Part shown: positions 18,175 to 27,348 of the stretch, in pieces
How positions within the stretch are numbered: the first letter of the stretch is position 1
Layout: every line of letters starts with the position of its first letter
Source: Bin87 sp963668585
Lineage (GTDB): Bacteria > Chloroflexota > Dehalococcoidia > Lucifugimonadales > UBA3495
Assembly (NCBI GenBank): GCA_963668585.1
Contig: OY764869.1
Location: 2,666,001-2,730,000, forward strand
Length of the DNA: 64,000 bases
Direction of reading: 5' to 3'
Program-made: the position numbers and the translations under genes
The notes under the pieces: model-generated
What the model was told of the DNA's origin: nothing
Seen by the model: only the letters and a program-made list of their open reading frames with translations
Databases searched by the model: none

Positions 18175-18939
18175 ATGAACACTTTGAACATGGGTATCCC
18201 ATCCGGCGCGTTCCTGGCATCGGTGCGCGATGCTCTGGGACGGACTGATGATCCTCCCGCAGACCCATATGCTCCCCTGCTGGACGATGCCGCCACGCTG
18301 GAGGAAAGGGCGGCGGCGGTGCGGGACAGAGTGGCTGCCGAGTTGCCGCGCCTTACGGAGCAGTTGGCGGACACCGCCGCGCTTCGGGGGTGGAACGTGT
18401 CGCGGTGCAGCGGGGTCGAGGAAACGCTGGATTATGTCGTGTCGCTGGCGCGGCGGCTTGGGGCGATGTCGGTGGCGCGGTCGGAGCAATCGGTGTTCGA
18501 TGCCATGCCGGTGGACGCTGCCCTGGCCGGGGCCGGCGCGGTCTGCTGGCCTGCGGTGTACGAGGGAGCGGAAAGTCGCGGCGCCGTCCGACAGCGTCTC
18601 GCGGAGTCAGCGATGGGGATCACCGGGGCGGACTACGCCATCGCCGAGACCGGGTCCGTGATCGTGCTGCCGAGGCGCGGCCTGAGTCGCCTGGTTTCGG
18701 TGGTTCCGCCGGTGCATGTGGCCATCGTGCGCCCGCAGGAGATCCTGGGCAGCCTGGACGACCTGTTCGCGCTGCGGCGACTGGAGTTTCACCGGAACGC
18801 GGCCGGAGGCGCCGGCGACATGGGGAGTTACCTCAATTTCATAACCGGCCCCAGCCGGACGGCGGATATCGAGCAGACCATCGTGGTGGGCGTCCACGGC
18901 CCGAGAGAGGTCCACATGGTACTGTTGGGAGAGGAGTGA
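18175..18939 (+). CDS. lutC: Lactate utilisation protein C (LUD domain)
   Basis: The 254-residue protein matches LutC: FLASVRDALGR at the N terminus, then ITGADYAIAETGSVIVL and RLVSVVPPVHVAIVR of the LUD domain, ending with SRTADIEQTIVVGVHGPREVHMVLL. LutC completes the LutABC lactate oxidation system. In-frame ATG codons occur at 18148, 18175 and 18190. I use 18175, which has a weak purine-rich stretch upstream and is closest to the family's start. It follows lutB in the same operon and precedes an MNT-like gene by 4 bases. Confidence 0.9.
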   Translation: MNTLNMGIPSGAFLASVRDALGRTDDPPADPYAPLLDDAATLEERAAAVRDRVAAELPRLTEQLADTAALRGWNVSRCSGVEETLDYVVSLARRLGAMSVARSEQSVFDAMPVDAALAGAGAVCWPAVYEGAESRGAVRQRLAESAMGITGADYAIAETGSVIVLPRRGLSRLVSVVPPVHVAIVRPQEILGSLDDLFALRRLEFHRNAAGGAGDMGSYLNFITGPSRTADIEQTIVVGVHGPREVHMVLLGEE

Positions 18940-18943
18940 AGCG

Positions 18944-19285
18944 ATGCCGATGCGAGTGGGTTTCATACAGTTTCGCCGTCAGATGCTGGAACAGCAACTG
19001 GCCGAGATGATGGACGTATTCCCCACCCTGGGGATCGATAAGGCCATCCTGATTGGCGATGCGGTGAGCGGGGATTATTCGCCGTCGAGCACGCTGGATT
19101 TCATCTTTGTTCACGACACCGACCGGCCCTTCGGGCGACGGGCCGATTTCTTCTCGTACCACCTGGACTCGCAGGTTGGGATGACGGCGCAGGTGTACAC
19201 GCCAGAGGAATTTGAGCAACTGCATGAAACGCTGCCGGCGTTGTATGCAGCCTGCAAACAAGGAAGGGTGGTTTTTGATGCCTGA
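18944..19285 (+). CDS. MNT-type nucleotidyltransferase-fold protein
   Basis: The 113-residue protein resembles small MNT nucleotidyltransferase domains. The segment ILIGDAVSGDYSPSSTLDFIFV corresponds to the family motif GSxxxGxxxxxSDxDL, but the first Ser and the first metal-binding Asp are replaced, so catalytic activity is doubtful. MNT genes are usually paired with HEPN genes, and one overlaps here by 8 bases. In such pairs MNT can act as antitoxin that modifies the HEPN RNase. It starts 4 bases after lutC, so it may ride on the lut transcript. Confidence 0.75.
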   Translation: MPMRVGFIQFRRQMLEQQLAEMMDVFPTLGIDKAILIGDAVSGDYSPSSTLDFIFVHDTDRPFGRRADFFSYHLDSQVGMTAQVYTPEEFEQLHETLPALYAACKQGRVVFDA

Positions 19286-19679
19286 TTTTGCCGCTGAAGG
19301 CGCACGCTGGTTTCGCCAGGCCGAGCGCGACCTTGACGACGCCGCGTACAACCGACAGGGGGAACGCTACAATCTGGCGTGCTTCCTATGCCAGCAGGCG
19401 GCGGAAAAGGCGGTGAAGGCCTATCTGTACCGCCGGGGCGCGGAGGACGTTTGGGGACATTCCCTGCTGGATCTCTGCGAGGACGCCAAGATATTCGAGA
19501 TGTTCTTCGACACCATCAAGGCGGAAGCGCGGCAGTTGGACAAATACTACGACGTGACCAGGTATCCCGAGTATCTGCCCAGCGGCATACCGGCCGAAGC
19601 CTTCGACGACATTGACGCGGAACGGGCGCTGGAACTGGCAGGAATCGTGGTGCGGTTCGTGGGTGAGCGCATCACCTGA
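19278..19679 (+). CDS. HEPN-domain protein
   Basis: The 133-residue helical protein fits the HEPN family: GARWFRQAERDLDDAAYN, NLACFLCQQAAEKAVKAYLY, then RGAEDVWGHSLLDLCEDA, with a basic residue and His spaced roughly as in the RX4-6H active site of HEPN RNases. The ATG at 19278 overlaps the MNT gene by 8 bases. It could be the toxin of an MNT-HEPN toxin-antitoxin pair, or a non-toxic nucleotide-binding partner; the sequence does not decide this. Confidence 0.8.
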   Translation: MPDFAAEGARWFRQAERDLDDAAYNRQGERYNLACFLCQQAAEKAVKAYLYRRGAEDVWGHSLLDLCEDAKIFEMFFDTIKAEARQLDKYYDVTRYPEYLPSGIPAEAFDDIDAERALELAGIVVRFVGERIT

Positions 19680-19685
19680 ACCGGG

Positions 19686-20123
19686 TCAGGCGAATATGTC
19701 GGCCAACCGCTGCTGGCGGTAGGCGAAAATGCGCCGCAGATCCCGGCGCACCAGAAGGCGGTCGGCGAGCCATCCACCGAGCATGCTGTACTGCACATTG
19801 TCCAGAATCAGCGTGCCGCCCTCGTGCGGGGTGAACGTGTGCTCATGCACCCAGCGGCGGTAGGGGCCCCTGATCTGCTCGTCCACGAAGCGATGGGGCG
19901 GTTCCCAGGCGGTGATCCTGCTGCGCCAGGACATGGGCAGGCCGTGCAGCCTGAGGCGATAGTCGATCTCCACGCCGGCGCGCATTTCGATGGGCGGCGG
20001 CGTGACGACGTGAAAGCGCAGGAGCGGCGGGGTCAACTCCTCCAGCCGAAAAGCGTCGGCGTAGAAGGGAAAAATTTCCTCGGGCGGGCGCGGCAGCCAT
20101 TGCGTGCTTTCCAGCGTGAACAC
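19686..20123 (-). CDS. SRPBCC-fold ligand-binding protein
   Basis: The 145-residue product is typical of the SRPBCC (START/Bet v1-like) superfamily: an N-terminal strand FTLESTQWL, RPPEEIFPFYADAFRLEELTPP, then FHVVTPPPIEMRAGVEIDYRLRLHG, and a C-terminal helix after LRRIFAYRQQRL. These proteins bind hydrophobic ligands; the ligand is unknown. The likely start is GTG 20123, because the glycerate kinase stop lies at 20128 and upstream codons belong to it. It is probably cotranscribed with the kinase. Confidence 0.8.
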   Translation of the reverse strand: MFTLESTQWLPRPPEEIFPFYADAFRLEELTPPLLRFHVVTPPPIEMRAGVEIDYRLRLHGLPMSWRSRITAWEPPHRFVDEQIRGPYRRWVHEHTFTPHEGGTLILDNVQYSMLGGWLADRLLVRRDLRRIFAYRQQRLADIFA

Positions 20124-20127
20124 GGCG

Positions 20128-21273
20128 TCAGCGATTCCGTCCCAGGGCGTAGAGCCTGACGGCGCGTTCCGCGGCGCGTTCCAGCAGGATTTCTCCGTTG
20201 CGCAGGCTGGACTCCAGGGTTGACGGTTCCTCTGCGATGGGCATGATGGCGTCGATGCCATGTTGGTAGAGGACATCGTAGCCTTCGCCCAGACTGCCGG
20301 CGAGGAGCAGCGTGGGCACACCCAATGCGCGGCCGCGACGGGCGATGCCCACCGGGGCCTTGTCGAACACTGTCGAGCGATCCGCGCGTCCTTCGCCGGT
20401 GATGATCAGGTCGGCGTTGGCGGCGTGCCGGTCGAAGTCCAGGGCGTCGCACACCATGTCGATGCCGGAACGGAGATCGCAGTTGGCGAAGGCGATGAGA
20501 CCGGCGCCCAGACCGCCGGCGGCACCGGCGCCCGGCGTATTGGAGACGTCGAGGGAAAGGTCGGCCTGAATCACGCGGGCGAGATTGGCCAGACAAGCGT
20601 CGAGTTCGGTGATCATCTCGGAGGTCGCACCCTTTTGGGGGCCGAAAATGGCGGATGCCCCGGTATCGCCGCACAACGGGTTGGTCACGTCGGTCGCGCC
20701 GATGACTGTGGCCGCCGATAGCCCGGGGTGGATGCCCGAGGTGTCCACGGCGGACAGGTTCGCCAGCGCGGCGCCGCCGGGGGGCAGTTCGCGGCCGCCG
20801 GCGTCCAGGAAACGCACGCCCAAGGCCGCGGCCATGCCGGTTCCGCCGTCGTTGGTGGCGCTGCCACCGAGGCCAACGATGATGCGGATGTACCCGGCGT
20901 CGAGGGCCGCGCGCATCAGTTGGCCGGTGCCGTAGGTGGTGGCCGACCGAGGGTCCCGCTGAGCGTCTGATATGAGGGCCAGGCCGGATGCCAGGGCCAT
21001 TTCGATGACGGCGGTTTCGCCGTCTCCCATCACGCCCCATTGGGCCGGGATGTGGTGCCCCAACGGGCCCACGACCTCTGTGGTGAAGAAGCGGCCGCCG
21101 GTGGTGTCGATGAGGGCCGCCAGCGTACCGTCGCCGCCGTCGGCGACCGGAATGAGCGTGGTGTCGGCATCGGGAACGGCCCTGAGGACGCCGTTCTGAA
21201 TGGCGATGGCGGCGGCGCGGGCCGCGAGGCTCTGCTTGAACGCCTGGGGGGCGATGACGATGTTGAGTGGCAT
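20128..21273 (-). CDS. glxK: Glycerate kinase (GlxK/GarK family)
   Basis: The 381-residue protein matches type I glycerate kinases: VIAPQAFKQSL at the N terminus, IPVADGGDGTLAAL, GLGGSATNDGGTGMAAALG, and TGEGRADRSTVFDKAPVGIARR towards the C terminus. It phosphorylates D-glycerate to 2-phosphoglycerate, feeding glyoxylate-derived or hydroxypyruvate-derived carbon into glycolysis. It is followed 4 bases later by the SRPBCC gene. Confidence 0.93.
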   Translation of the reverse strand: MPLNIVIAPQAFKQSLAARAAAIAIQNGVLRAVPDADTTLIPVADGGDGTLAALIDTTGGRFFTTEVVGPLGHHIPAQWGVMGDGETAVIEMALASGLALISDAQRDPRSATTYGTGQLMRAALDAGYIRIIVGLGGSATNDGGTGMAAALGVRFLDAGGRELPPGGAALANLSAVDTSGIHPGLSAATVIGATDVTNPLCGDTGASAIFGPQKGATSEMITELDACLANLARVIQADLSLDVSNTPGAGAAGGLGAGLIAFANCDLRSGIDMVCDALDFDRHAANADLIITGEGRADRSTVFDKAPVGIARRGRALGVPTLLLAGSLGEGYDVLYQHGIDAIMPIAEEPSTLESSLRNGEILLERAAERAVRLYALGRNR

Positions 21274-21661
21274 GGCTCAATTGTACCGCATAGCGTTTGG
21301 GTGTTTGGTTCGTTGTGGTTGACGTTGTTTGAATCACCGTCTGCTCGTCCCTCGACAGGCTCAGGATGAGCGGTCTGCGTGCGGTGGCATCAGCGGGGTG
21401 CGTGCTGTGTTATGAGCGGACTGGGTGCTGTGTTATGAGCGAGGTAGAGGCTGCTCGTGGTTCGACAGGCTCACCATCAGCGGAGTAACTGGTCTGCTGC
21501 GAGGGCACTACCCATGCTGCCTGGAGCGGACTGCCTGCTCGGTCACTGATTATCGAGAGACATGGGGATGGACGGGGCGCGATAGGCACGCGCCGTTGGT
21601 TATGTTAGTATCGGCGGGCGGAATATGGACGCCGCCAGAACGTAATTCGGGAGGGTTAGGA
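21274..21661. repeat. Gene-free stretch with REP-like and short tandem repeats
   Basis: Hairpin-repeat copies lie at 21343-21371 (GCTCGTCCC to GATGAGC) and, diverged, at 21452-21482. Between them GTGCTGTGTTATGAGCG occurs twice with a 23-base period (21402-21418 and 21425-21441). A tail-like segment GCGGACTGCCTGCTCGGTCACTGATTATCGAGAG begins near 21526. Confidence 0.75.
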
Positions 21662-22993
21662 ATGCCCAGCAAAGCTGAACTTAAGGACCGGGCTTTCGCG
21701 GAGATTGACCGGCGCGCGGACGAGTTGGTGCGGTTATCCCAACAGATTCTGGCGAACCCGGAACCGGGGTTTCGCGAGTTCAAGACCGCCGCGCTGGTGG
21801 GCGAAAAGTTCGGTGAAATGGGCGTTCCCTTCCGCAGCGGCCTGGGCATCACCGGGTTGCGGGGCGAGATCATCGGCGGCAGCGAAGGGCCGACGATGGC
21901 CATCATGGGAGAGCTTGACAGCCTGATCGTCAACGAGCATCCCCACGCCAACGAGACCACCGGCGCCGCCCACGCCTGCGGCCACCACTGCCAGATCGCA
22001 ATGATGCTGGGTTCCACGATGGCGCTGATGCAGGCGGACGTGCTGCCGCACCTGAGCGGGCGCGTGGTGTCGATGGCGGTTCCGGCCGAAGAGTACATCG
22101 AGATCGAATACCGCGACAATCTGCGGCGCGAGGGCAAGCTTGAGTTTTTGGGCGGCAAACCGGAGTTCATCCGCCTGGGCGAGTTCGATGATGTGCATCT
22201 GGCGATGATGATGCACACGACCAGCACGCCGTTTGAGAAGCAGTTGTGCCTCACCGGGACCAACAATGGAACAGTGGCCAAGAGGATCCAGTTCGTTGGC
22301 AAGGGCGCACACGCGGGCGGGTCGCCGCACCTGGGGATCAATGCGCTGAACGCGGCGACGTTGGCGATGTCGGCCATCCATTTCAACCGTGAAACGTTCC
22401 TGGACACCGACACCGTGCGGGTCCACCCCATCATCACGAAAGGCGGAGAGGCGGTGTCGGCGGTGCCAGCGGACGTGCGCATGGAGACTTTCGTGCGCGG
22501 GAAGACCCTGGAGGCCATCGTGGACGCCAACCGCAAGGTGGACCGCGCCCTGCGGGCCGGCGCGATGGCGGTGGGAGCGACGGTCAACATCCAGACCATC
22601 CCGGGCTATATGCCGATGCTGCAGAACGAACAGATGCAGGGGGTCTTCCGGGCCAACGCCGAATCGCTGGTTGGTTCCGACAACATTGGCTGGAACCCCC
22701 ACCGCACCGGGAGCACCGACATGGGTGACGTGAGCGCAATCATGCCGGTGATCCATCCGTATGTGGGCGGCGCCACGGGCATCGGGCACGGGGCGGACTA
22801 CGTGGTGCAGGACTACCAGTTGGCGGTGATCACGGGCGCCAAAGCGATGACGGCGACCGTCATCGACCTGATGGCCGACGGGGCCGCCGAAGCGAACCGG
22901 GTGGTGGCCAATCATAGAGCTGACATGACCGCGCGGGAGTACGTGGAGTTCATGCGTACCCTGGCGGCTGAAGAATCTTACACGGAAGGATAG
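21662..22993 (+). CDS. M20-family amidohydrolase (AbgB/carboxypeptidase-like), copy 1
   Basis: The 443-residue metallo-amidohydrolase shows GELDSLIV, HACGHHCQIAMMLG with metal-binding His, PAEEYIEIEY with the catalytic Glu pair, and the lid-domain signature GKGAHAGGSPHLGINALNA. The family removes acyl groups from amino acids, indole acetate conjugates or aminobenzoyl-glutamate. The ATG at 21662 follows GGGAGGGTTAGGA. The next gene is a close paralogue starting 25 bases after this stop, so the two form a tandem duplication and probably an operon. The exact substrate is unknown. Confidence 0.9.
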   Translation: MPSKAELKDRAFAEIDRRADELVRLSQQILANPEPGFREFKTAALVGEKFGEMGVPFRSGLGITGLRGEIIGGSEGPTMAIMGELDSLIVNEHPHANETTGAAHACGHHCQIAMMLGSTMALMQADVLPHLSGRVVSMAVPAEEYIEIEYRDNLRREGKLEFLGGKPEFIRLGEFDDVHLAMMMHTTSTPFEKQLCLTGTNNGTVAKRIQFVGKGAHAGGSPHLGINALNAATLAMSAIHFNRETFLDTDTVRVHPIITKGGEAVSAVPADVRMETFVRGKTLEAIVDANRKVDRALRAGAMAVGATVNIQTIPGYMPMLQNEQMQGVFRANAESLVGSDNIGWNPHRTGSTDMGDVSAIMPVIHPYVGGATGIGHGADYVVQDYQLAVITGAKAMTATVIDLMADGAAEANRVVANHRADMTAREYVEFMRTLAAEESYTEG

Positions 22994-23018
22994 GGCGGAC
23001 CTGGCTGGCGAGAAAGAT

Positions 23019-24368
23019 ATGGCGACGCGCGAAGAATTGAAGCAGGCGGCCTGCGCCGCCATTGACCGGCACAGCGATGAAATCATCGCGGTGTCCAAGG
23101 ACATACTGGACCACCCGGAGCCGGGGTACAGCGAGTACCGGACCGCGCGGGTGGTGGCCGAGCAGTTCGCCCGCCTGGGCGTCAAGTTTCGCGCCGGACT
23201 GGCCCTGACCGGACTCAAGGGCGCGGTGCAAGGCGGGGCGGGCAGCGGCCCTCGGGTCGCCATCATCGGTGAGTTGGACAGCCTGATCGTGGACGGGCAT
23301 CCCCACGCGGCGGAGGACACGCACGCCGCCCATGCGTGCGGGCATCACTGCCAGATCGGGATGATGCTGGGAGCCGTCACGGGGTTGATGCAGCCCGAGG
23401 TGCTGTCGGAGTTGAGCGGTGAGATAGTTCCGTTCGCCGTGCCGGCGGAGGAGTTCATCGAGGTTGCGCGCCGCCTGGATCTGCGGGAATCGGGCAAGAT
23501 CGAGTTCATGGGCGGGAAGCAGGAGTTGATCAAGCTGGGCGAGTTCGAGGACGTTGACATCGCCATGATGTGCCACACCGCCAGCGACATGGGAGCGCAC
23601 ACCTTCGCGATGGGTGGCACCAGCAACGGCCACGTGGTGAAGTACGTGCGGTTCACCGGGCGGGGGGCCCACGCCGGCAGCGCGCCGCACCTGGGCATCA
23701 ACGCGCTGAACGCTGCGACCTTCGCGCTGCAGGCGATGAACTCCAACCGCGAGGTGTACCGCGACCAGGACACGGTGCGGATCCACGGGATTATGACGAA
23801 GGGCGGCGAGGCGGTGAACGCGGTGCCGGCCGACGTGCGGCTGGAATGGCGCGTGCGGTCGGGAACGCCGGAAGCCGTGGTGCGAAACTCGGAGATCGTG
23901 GACCGCTGCTTCCGGGCGGGCGCGCTGGCGGTGGGGGCGTCCGTGTCCATCACCAACATTCCCGGTTACCTGCCGATGCGCCACGACCAGCAACTGATGG
24001 ACGTGTTTCGCGTGAACGCCAGGGGGATGTTCGACGAGAATAAAATCCTGGTGATGCCCCCGTCCCGCAACCGTGGCGGGTCCACGGACATGGGGGATCT
24101 GAGCCACATCCTGCCGTCAATTCACCCGTACACCGCGGGCGCGCAGGGGCCGGGACACAGCTTAGAGTACCTGATAACCGACTACCGGCAGGCGGTGGTC
24201 AATCCGGCGAAAATCATGGCGATGTCGGTGATCGATTTGCTGTATGACAACGCAGCGAAAGGGAGGCAGGTGATGTCGTCATTCCGGCCGGCCATGACCC
24301 GGGCGGCATACCTGAATTTCCAGCGGCAACGGGCCGAGGTGCTGGAATTCGACGGGGCAGGCGCGTAG
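23019..24368 (+). CDS. M20-family amidohydrolase, copy 2
   Basis: The 449-residue protein is a paralogue of the preceding gene over its whole length: GELDSLIVDGHPHA, AHACGHHCQIGMMLG, VPAEEFIEV, GRGAHAGSAPHLGINALNAATFA and STDMGDLSHILPSIHPY. Metal-binding and lid motifs are intact in both copies, so both should be active, perhaps on different N-acyl substrates or as a heterodimer. It ends 13 bases before a convergent gene. Confidence 0.9.
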   Translation: MATREELKQAACAAIDRHSDEIIAVSKDILDHPEPGYSEYRTARVVAEQFARLGVKFRAGLALTGLKGAVQGGAGSGPRVAIIGELDSLIVDGHPHAAEDTHAAHACGHHCQIGMMLGAVTGLMQPEVLSELSGEIVPFAVPAEEFIEVARRLDLRESGKIEFMGGKQELIKLGEFEDVDIAMMCHTASDMGAHTFAMGGTSNGHVVKYVRFTGRGAHAGSAPHLGINALNAATFALQAMNSNREVYRDQDTVRIHGIMTKGGEAVNAVPADVRLEWRVRSGTPEAVVRNSEIVDRCFRAGALAVGASVSITNIPGYLPMRHDQQLMDVFRVNARGMFDENKILVMPPSRNRGGSTDMGDLSHILPSIHPYTAGAQGPGHSLEYLITDYRQAVVNPAKIMAMSVIDLLYDNAAKGRQVMSSFRPAMTRAAYLNFQRQRAEVLEFDGAGA

Positions 24369-24381
24369 CCGAATCGGCCGC

Positions 24382-24996
24382 TCACAACCCTGCGGCCAAC
24401 GCGAGGGTCATCACGCCGCCGCCGATGAGCGGTATGGTCAAGTTGTCATCCAGCGGAATTGGCGCCAGTTCGACTGCCGCCGCAACCACCGCCATGATGA
24501 CGACCGCCCAGGACCAGGACCCGAAGCCCGCCGCGCACACGATGGCCCAAACCGCCAGCGCGGCGGCGATGAACGCCACGCCTCCGCTGGGTGATTTCCC
24601 CCAATAGCGCGGGCCGGGAAAGTTGGTTCCAACCAACGCGCCGGCCGGATCGCCGACCGCGACGAACAGGAGCGCCGGCAGGGCGACGTCCGGCCCGTAG
24701 AAAAAGAAGGTGAAGAAGGCCGCGACCAGGAACCAGGTGGCTCCCGATATTTCCGAGGCTTCGGACTGCTTCAGGATCGGCGCAAAAACCAGCATGAACA
24801 GGCGGTTCAGCGCGCCGACTTGCAGCCGGCTGGCTTCCGTGGCCAGCGCGAGGAGCGCACCACCGCCGAGCAGCAGCATATAGGCGTGTTCCGGCATCGG
24901 CAGCGACAACAAAGTGGTGCTGGTAGCCGCGATCAGGTGGAATACGCGGCGACCCACCGGCGGCGGCGGTGGTGGCAATCCGGAGTGGTCGCTCAT
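24382..24996 (-). CDS. Dolichol/phytol kinase-like membrane protein
   Basis: The 204-residue protein has about six hydrophobic segments after a short Pro-rich N terminus. FVAVGDPAGALVG followed by GKSPSGGVAFIAAALAVW and ELAPIPLDDNLTIPLIGGGVM are the conserved features of CTP-dependent dolichol, phytol and diacylglycerol kinases, which are related to CDP-diglyceride synthase. It probably phosphorylates an isoprenoid alcohol or lipid in the inner membrane; which one is not visible. Confidence 0.8.
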   Translation of the reverse strand: MSDHSGLPPPPPPVGRRVFHLIAATSTTLLSLPMPEHAYMLLLGGGALLALATEASRLQVGALNRLFMLVFAPILKQSEASEISGATWFLVAAFFTFFFYGPDVALPALLFVAVGDPAGALVGTNFPGPRYWGKSPSGGVAFIAAALAVWAIVCAAGFGSWSWAVVIMAVVAAAVELAPIPLDDNLTIPLIGGGVMTLALAAGL

Positions 24997-25096
24997 GGTT
25001 CACGGACGCGACGGGGGGATTAAAGGTGTCTGCGGGCCGACACGGGCGCAGGGAGGCGGTGTCGGCGAGGCCACTGCCGCCGGCATACGCTGGAGC

Positions 25097-25756
25097 CTAG
25101 AAATCGATGGTCAGGGTGTCGCCGGACGACCAGCGGAACGAACGTATCTGCGTGCCCTTTGGGACTTCAAACACCATCCATCCATCGAGGCCGGTGCCCC
25201 GGGGCAGTTCCTGGGCGCGCAGCACCAGTTCGACCTGGCCGTCGTCCTGGCGTTCTTCGTAGGATGGATTCCACAGGAAGCGGACGCAGGTAGTGTGATC
25301 GTCAGGGTTGACGGGGACGTTGCAGCGCTCCGCCTGGCTTTCGGGTACGCCGACCGGTTCCGCCCGGGCACTCACGTCCACTGGAAAATAACGGCCCTGG
25401 AGAAAATCGCGCATCTGGGCGGACTCGTGGTCCACGTTGACGATGGCGGTGGTGGCCGTGTGGTTTTCCACCTTGATGCGGGCGAGGATCAATTCGTTTT
25501 GCGGTGATTCAGGCGTCAGGCGATAAAAATCTTCGTCGACGGCGCCCTGCAGGGGCACGCGGGTGGATGTGGTCCATCGCAATTCGTCGGTGCGCTCCAT
25601 GGCTGCGACGCTGACGTGCAGGATCCGCCCTTTGTAATACCGCCCGATGTTGGGGGACTGGGACGAACACGCCGCAGCCCAACCCAGGGTCAACACCACA
25701 ATCACCGCCACCAGCGCCCACCGAAGAGAGATCGAACCAAGGTAACCGTTAGTCAT
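25097..25756 (-). CDS. Putative lipoprotein of unknown function
   Basis: The 219-residue product has a signal peptide (basic start, then WALVAVIVVLTLGWAAAC) ending in a lipobox with Cys30, so it is probably anchored to the outer face of the membrane. The mature part is a beta-rich domain containing RIKVENHTATTAIVNVDHESAQMRDF, which resembles immunoglobulin-like secreted domains of the DUF4352 kind, although I cannot assign it. The ATG at 25756 overlaps the end of the cysteine desulfurase gene by 8 bases, so it is in that operon. Confidence 0.7.
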   Translation of the reverse strand: MTNGYLGSISLRWALVAVIVVLTLGWAAACSSQSPNIGRYYKGRILHVSVAAMERTDELRWTTSTRVPLQGAVDEDFYRLTPESPQNELILARIKVENHTATTAIVNVDHESAQMRDFLQGRYFPVDVSARAEPVGVPESQAERCNVPVNPDDHTTCVRFLWNPSYEERQDDGQVELVLRAQELPRGTGLDGWMVFEVPKGTQIRSFRWSSGDTLTIDF

Positions 25757-26945
25757 TTGCCGCCCCGGTGAGTGTGGGCAACGCCCGCAATTCCGCTATC
25801 AAATCGATCAAAACTGACAACAGGCGATCCACCTCTGCATCGGTATTGTGTTTTCCCAGAGTGATACGCAGGGAACCCCTGGCCAGATCTGCGGTCTGGC
25901 CCAACGCGAGCAGCACGTGGGAGGGTTCGAGGGAACCGCTGCTGCACGCGCTGCCGCTGCTGGCGGCGATGCCCTGCAGGTCGAGTCCCAACAGGATGGA
26001 CTCGCCTTCCACTCCCTCAAATGAGAAGTTGACGTTGTTGGGCAGTCGGTCGTGGGGGTGGCCGTTGAGCACGGCGTTGGGCGCCAGACGGGATATTTCG
26101 TCAATGATTCGGTCGCGCAGGGCGAGGCAACGGGCGCTCACTTCCGCTTTTCCAGCATCTGCGAGGTCCAACGCAGCCGCGAGCCCGATGATGCCGGCGA
26201 CGTTTTCGGTGCCGGAGCGGCGCTCGCGTTCCTGTCCACCGCCGGTTATAAGCGGGAGGAAGGGGACGCCGCGCCGGATGAACAGAACGCCGACGCCCTT
26301 GGGGCCGTAGAACTTGTGCCCGGAGAGGCTCATCATGTCCACGCCAAGGCGTCGCACGTCGAGGTCCAAGAATCCGGCGGCCTGCACCGCATCGGTGTGC
26401 ATGACGATGGTGCGGTCGAGTTCCTGAGCGCGCTGTTTGACGGCGGCGGAGATTTCGGGGATCGGATTGATGGTCCCGATCTCGTTGTTGGCGTACATTA
26501 TGGAAACGACGGTGGTCTGGTCGGTGATGGCGTTGGACACGCGTTGGGGGTCCACCATCCCGTAGTCGTCCACGGGCAACGAGGTGACCGACCAACCCTG
26601 GTCTTCCAGCATTTCGCAGGCGTGGAGAACGGCGTGGTGTTCCGATGCGGCGGTGATGACGTGCTTGCCGGTCTCCTGAAGCGCCTGAGCCGCGCCGCGT
26701 ATGGCCGCGTTGTCGGATTCGGTGCCGCCGCTGGTGAAAACGACCTCGCGGTTGCGGCAGTTCAGGATTTTGGCGACCCGCTCGCGGGCAGCGTCGAGGG
26801 CGTACCGCGCCTCCTGCCCCACCGTATGCACGCTGGATGCGTTGCCGTACAGCCGGGTGAAGTACGGCAGCATGGCTTCCAGCACGCGCTCGTCCATGGG
26901 CGTGGTGCCGGCGTGGTCAAAATATATGTGATTCTGCGTGGTCAT
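25749..26945 (-). CDS. Cysteine desulfurase (NifS/IscS family)
   Basis: The 398-residue PLP enzyme shows YFDHAGTTPMDE at the start, FTSGGTESDNAAIRG, HTDAVQAAG, the PLP-binding Lys211 in SLSGHKFYGPKG, and the catalytic Cys334 in SSGSACSSGS. It takes sulfur from cysteine for Fe-S clusters and thio-modified tRNA. The Cys loop has the NifS/IscS form. I use ATG 26945 because homologues start just before the IYFDH strand; an in-frame ATG at 26969 adds eight residues. It overlaps a lipoprotein gene downstream. No iscU or iscA is adjacent. Confidence 0.93.
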   Translation of the reverse strand: MTTQNHIYFDHAGTTPMDERVLEAMLPYFTRLYGNASSVHTVGQEARYALDAARERVAKILNCRNREVVFTSGGTESDNAAIRGAAQALQETGKHVITAASEHHAVLHACEMLEDQGWSVTSLPVDDYGMVDPQRVSNAITDQTTVVSIMYANNEIGTINPIPEISAAVKQRAQELDRTIVMHTDAVQAAGFLDLDVRRLGVDMMSLSGHKFYGPKGVGVLFIRRGVPFLPLITGGGQERERRSGTENVAGIIGLAAALDLADAGKAEVSARCLALRDRIIDEISRLAPNAVLNGHPHDRLPNNVNFSFEGVEGESILLGLDLQGIAASSGSACSSGSLEPSHVLLALGQTADLARGSLRITLGKHNTDAEVDRLLSVLIDLIAELRALPTLTGAAND

Positions 26946-27348
26946 GGCGGTTGCCGTTTGGAGCGACATTTTAGCATACGACCCGGCGGCATTCCCGCAT
27001 TTGCGGTGGCTTCGAGCGGTTGGTCGGAATCAAGATTTCCAAGATTCGCGGATTGGCCGGATTTGGACCATCTGGGGTGGAGAGTTCCCAATCCTGATAA
27101 TCGATGAATCCGGCGAATCCCGATTTTGACGTTTCCCTGCCACGAAACTGGGTACGTTTGCGGGTGTGGCTTTATTGACGGTTCTGCAATTGCCGCCCGC
27201 TCGTCCTTCGACAGGCTCACTATGAGCGTCCTGCCTGGATGGCTCTGTGAGCGGGTTGGGCGCGGCTGGTGGTTGGGCCATTGCCAGCCGTGGCCTTGGG
27301 CATCTATATTGGTGCAGCGTGTTTACGCAGGAGAGGGAGGTTCCGATC
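26946..27348. repeat. Gene-free stretch with one REP-like repeat
   Basis: A hairpin-repeat copy lies at 27198-27228 (CGCTCGTCCTTCGACAGGCT, then a 3' arm ACTATGAGCG with two changes). I see no supported gene or clear promoter in the rest. Confidence 0.65.
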
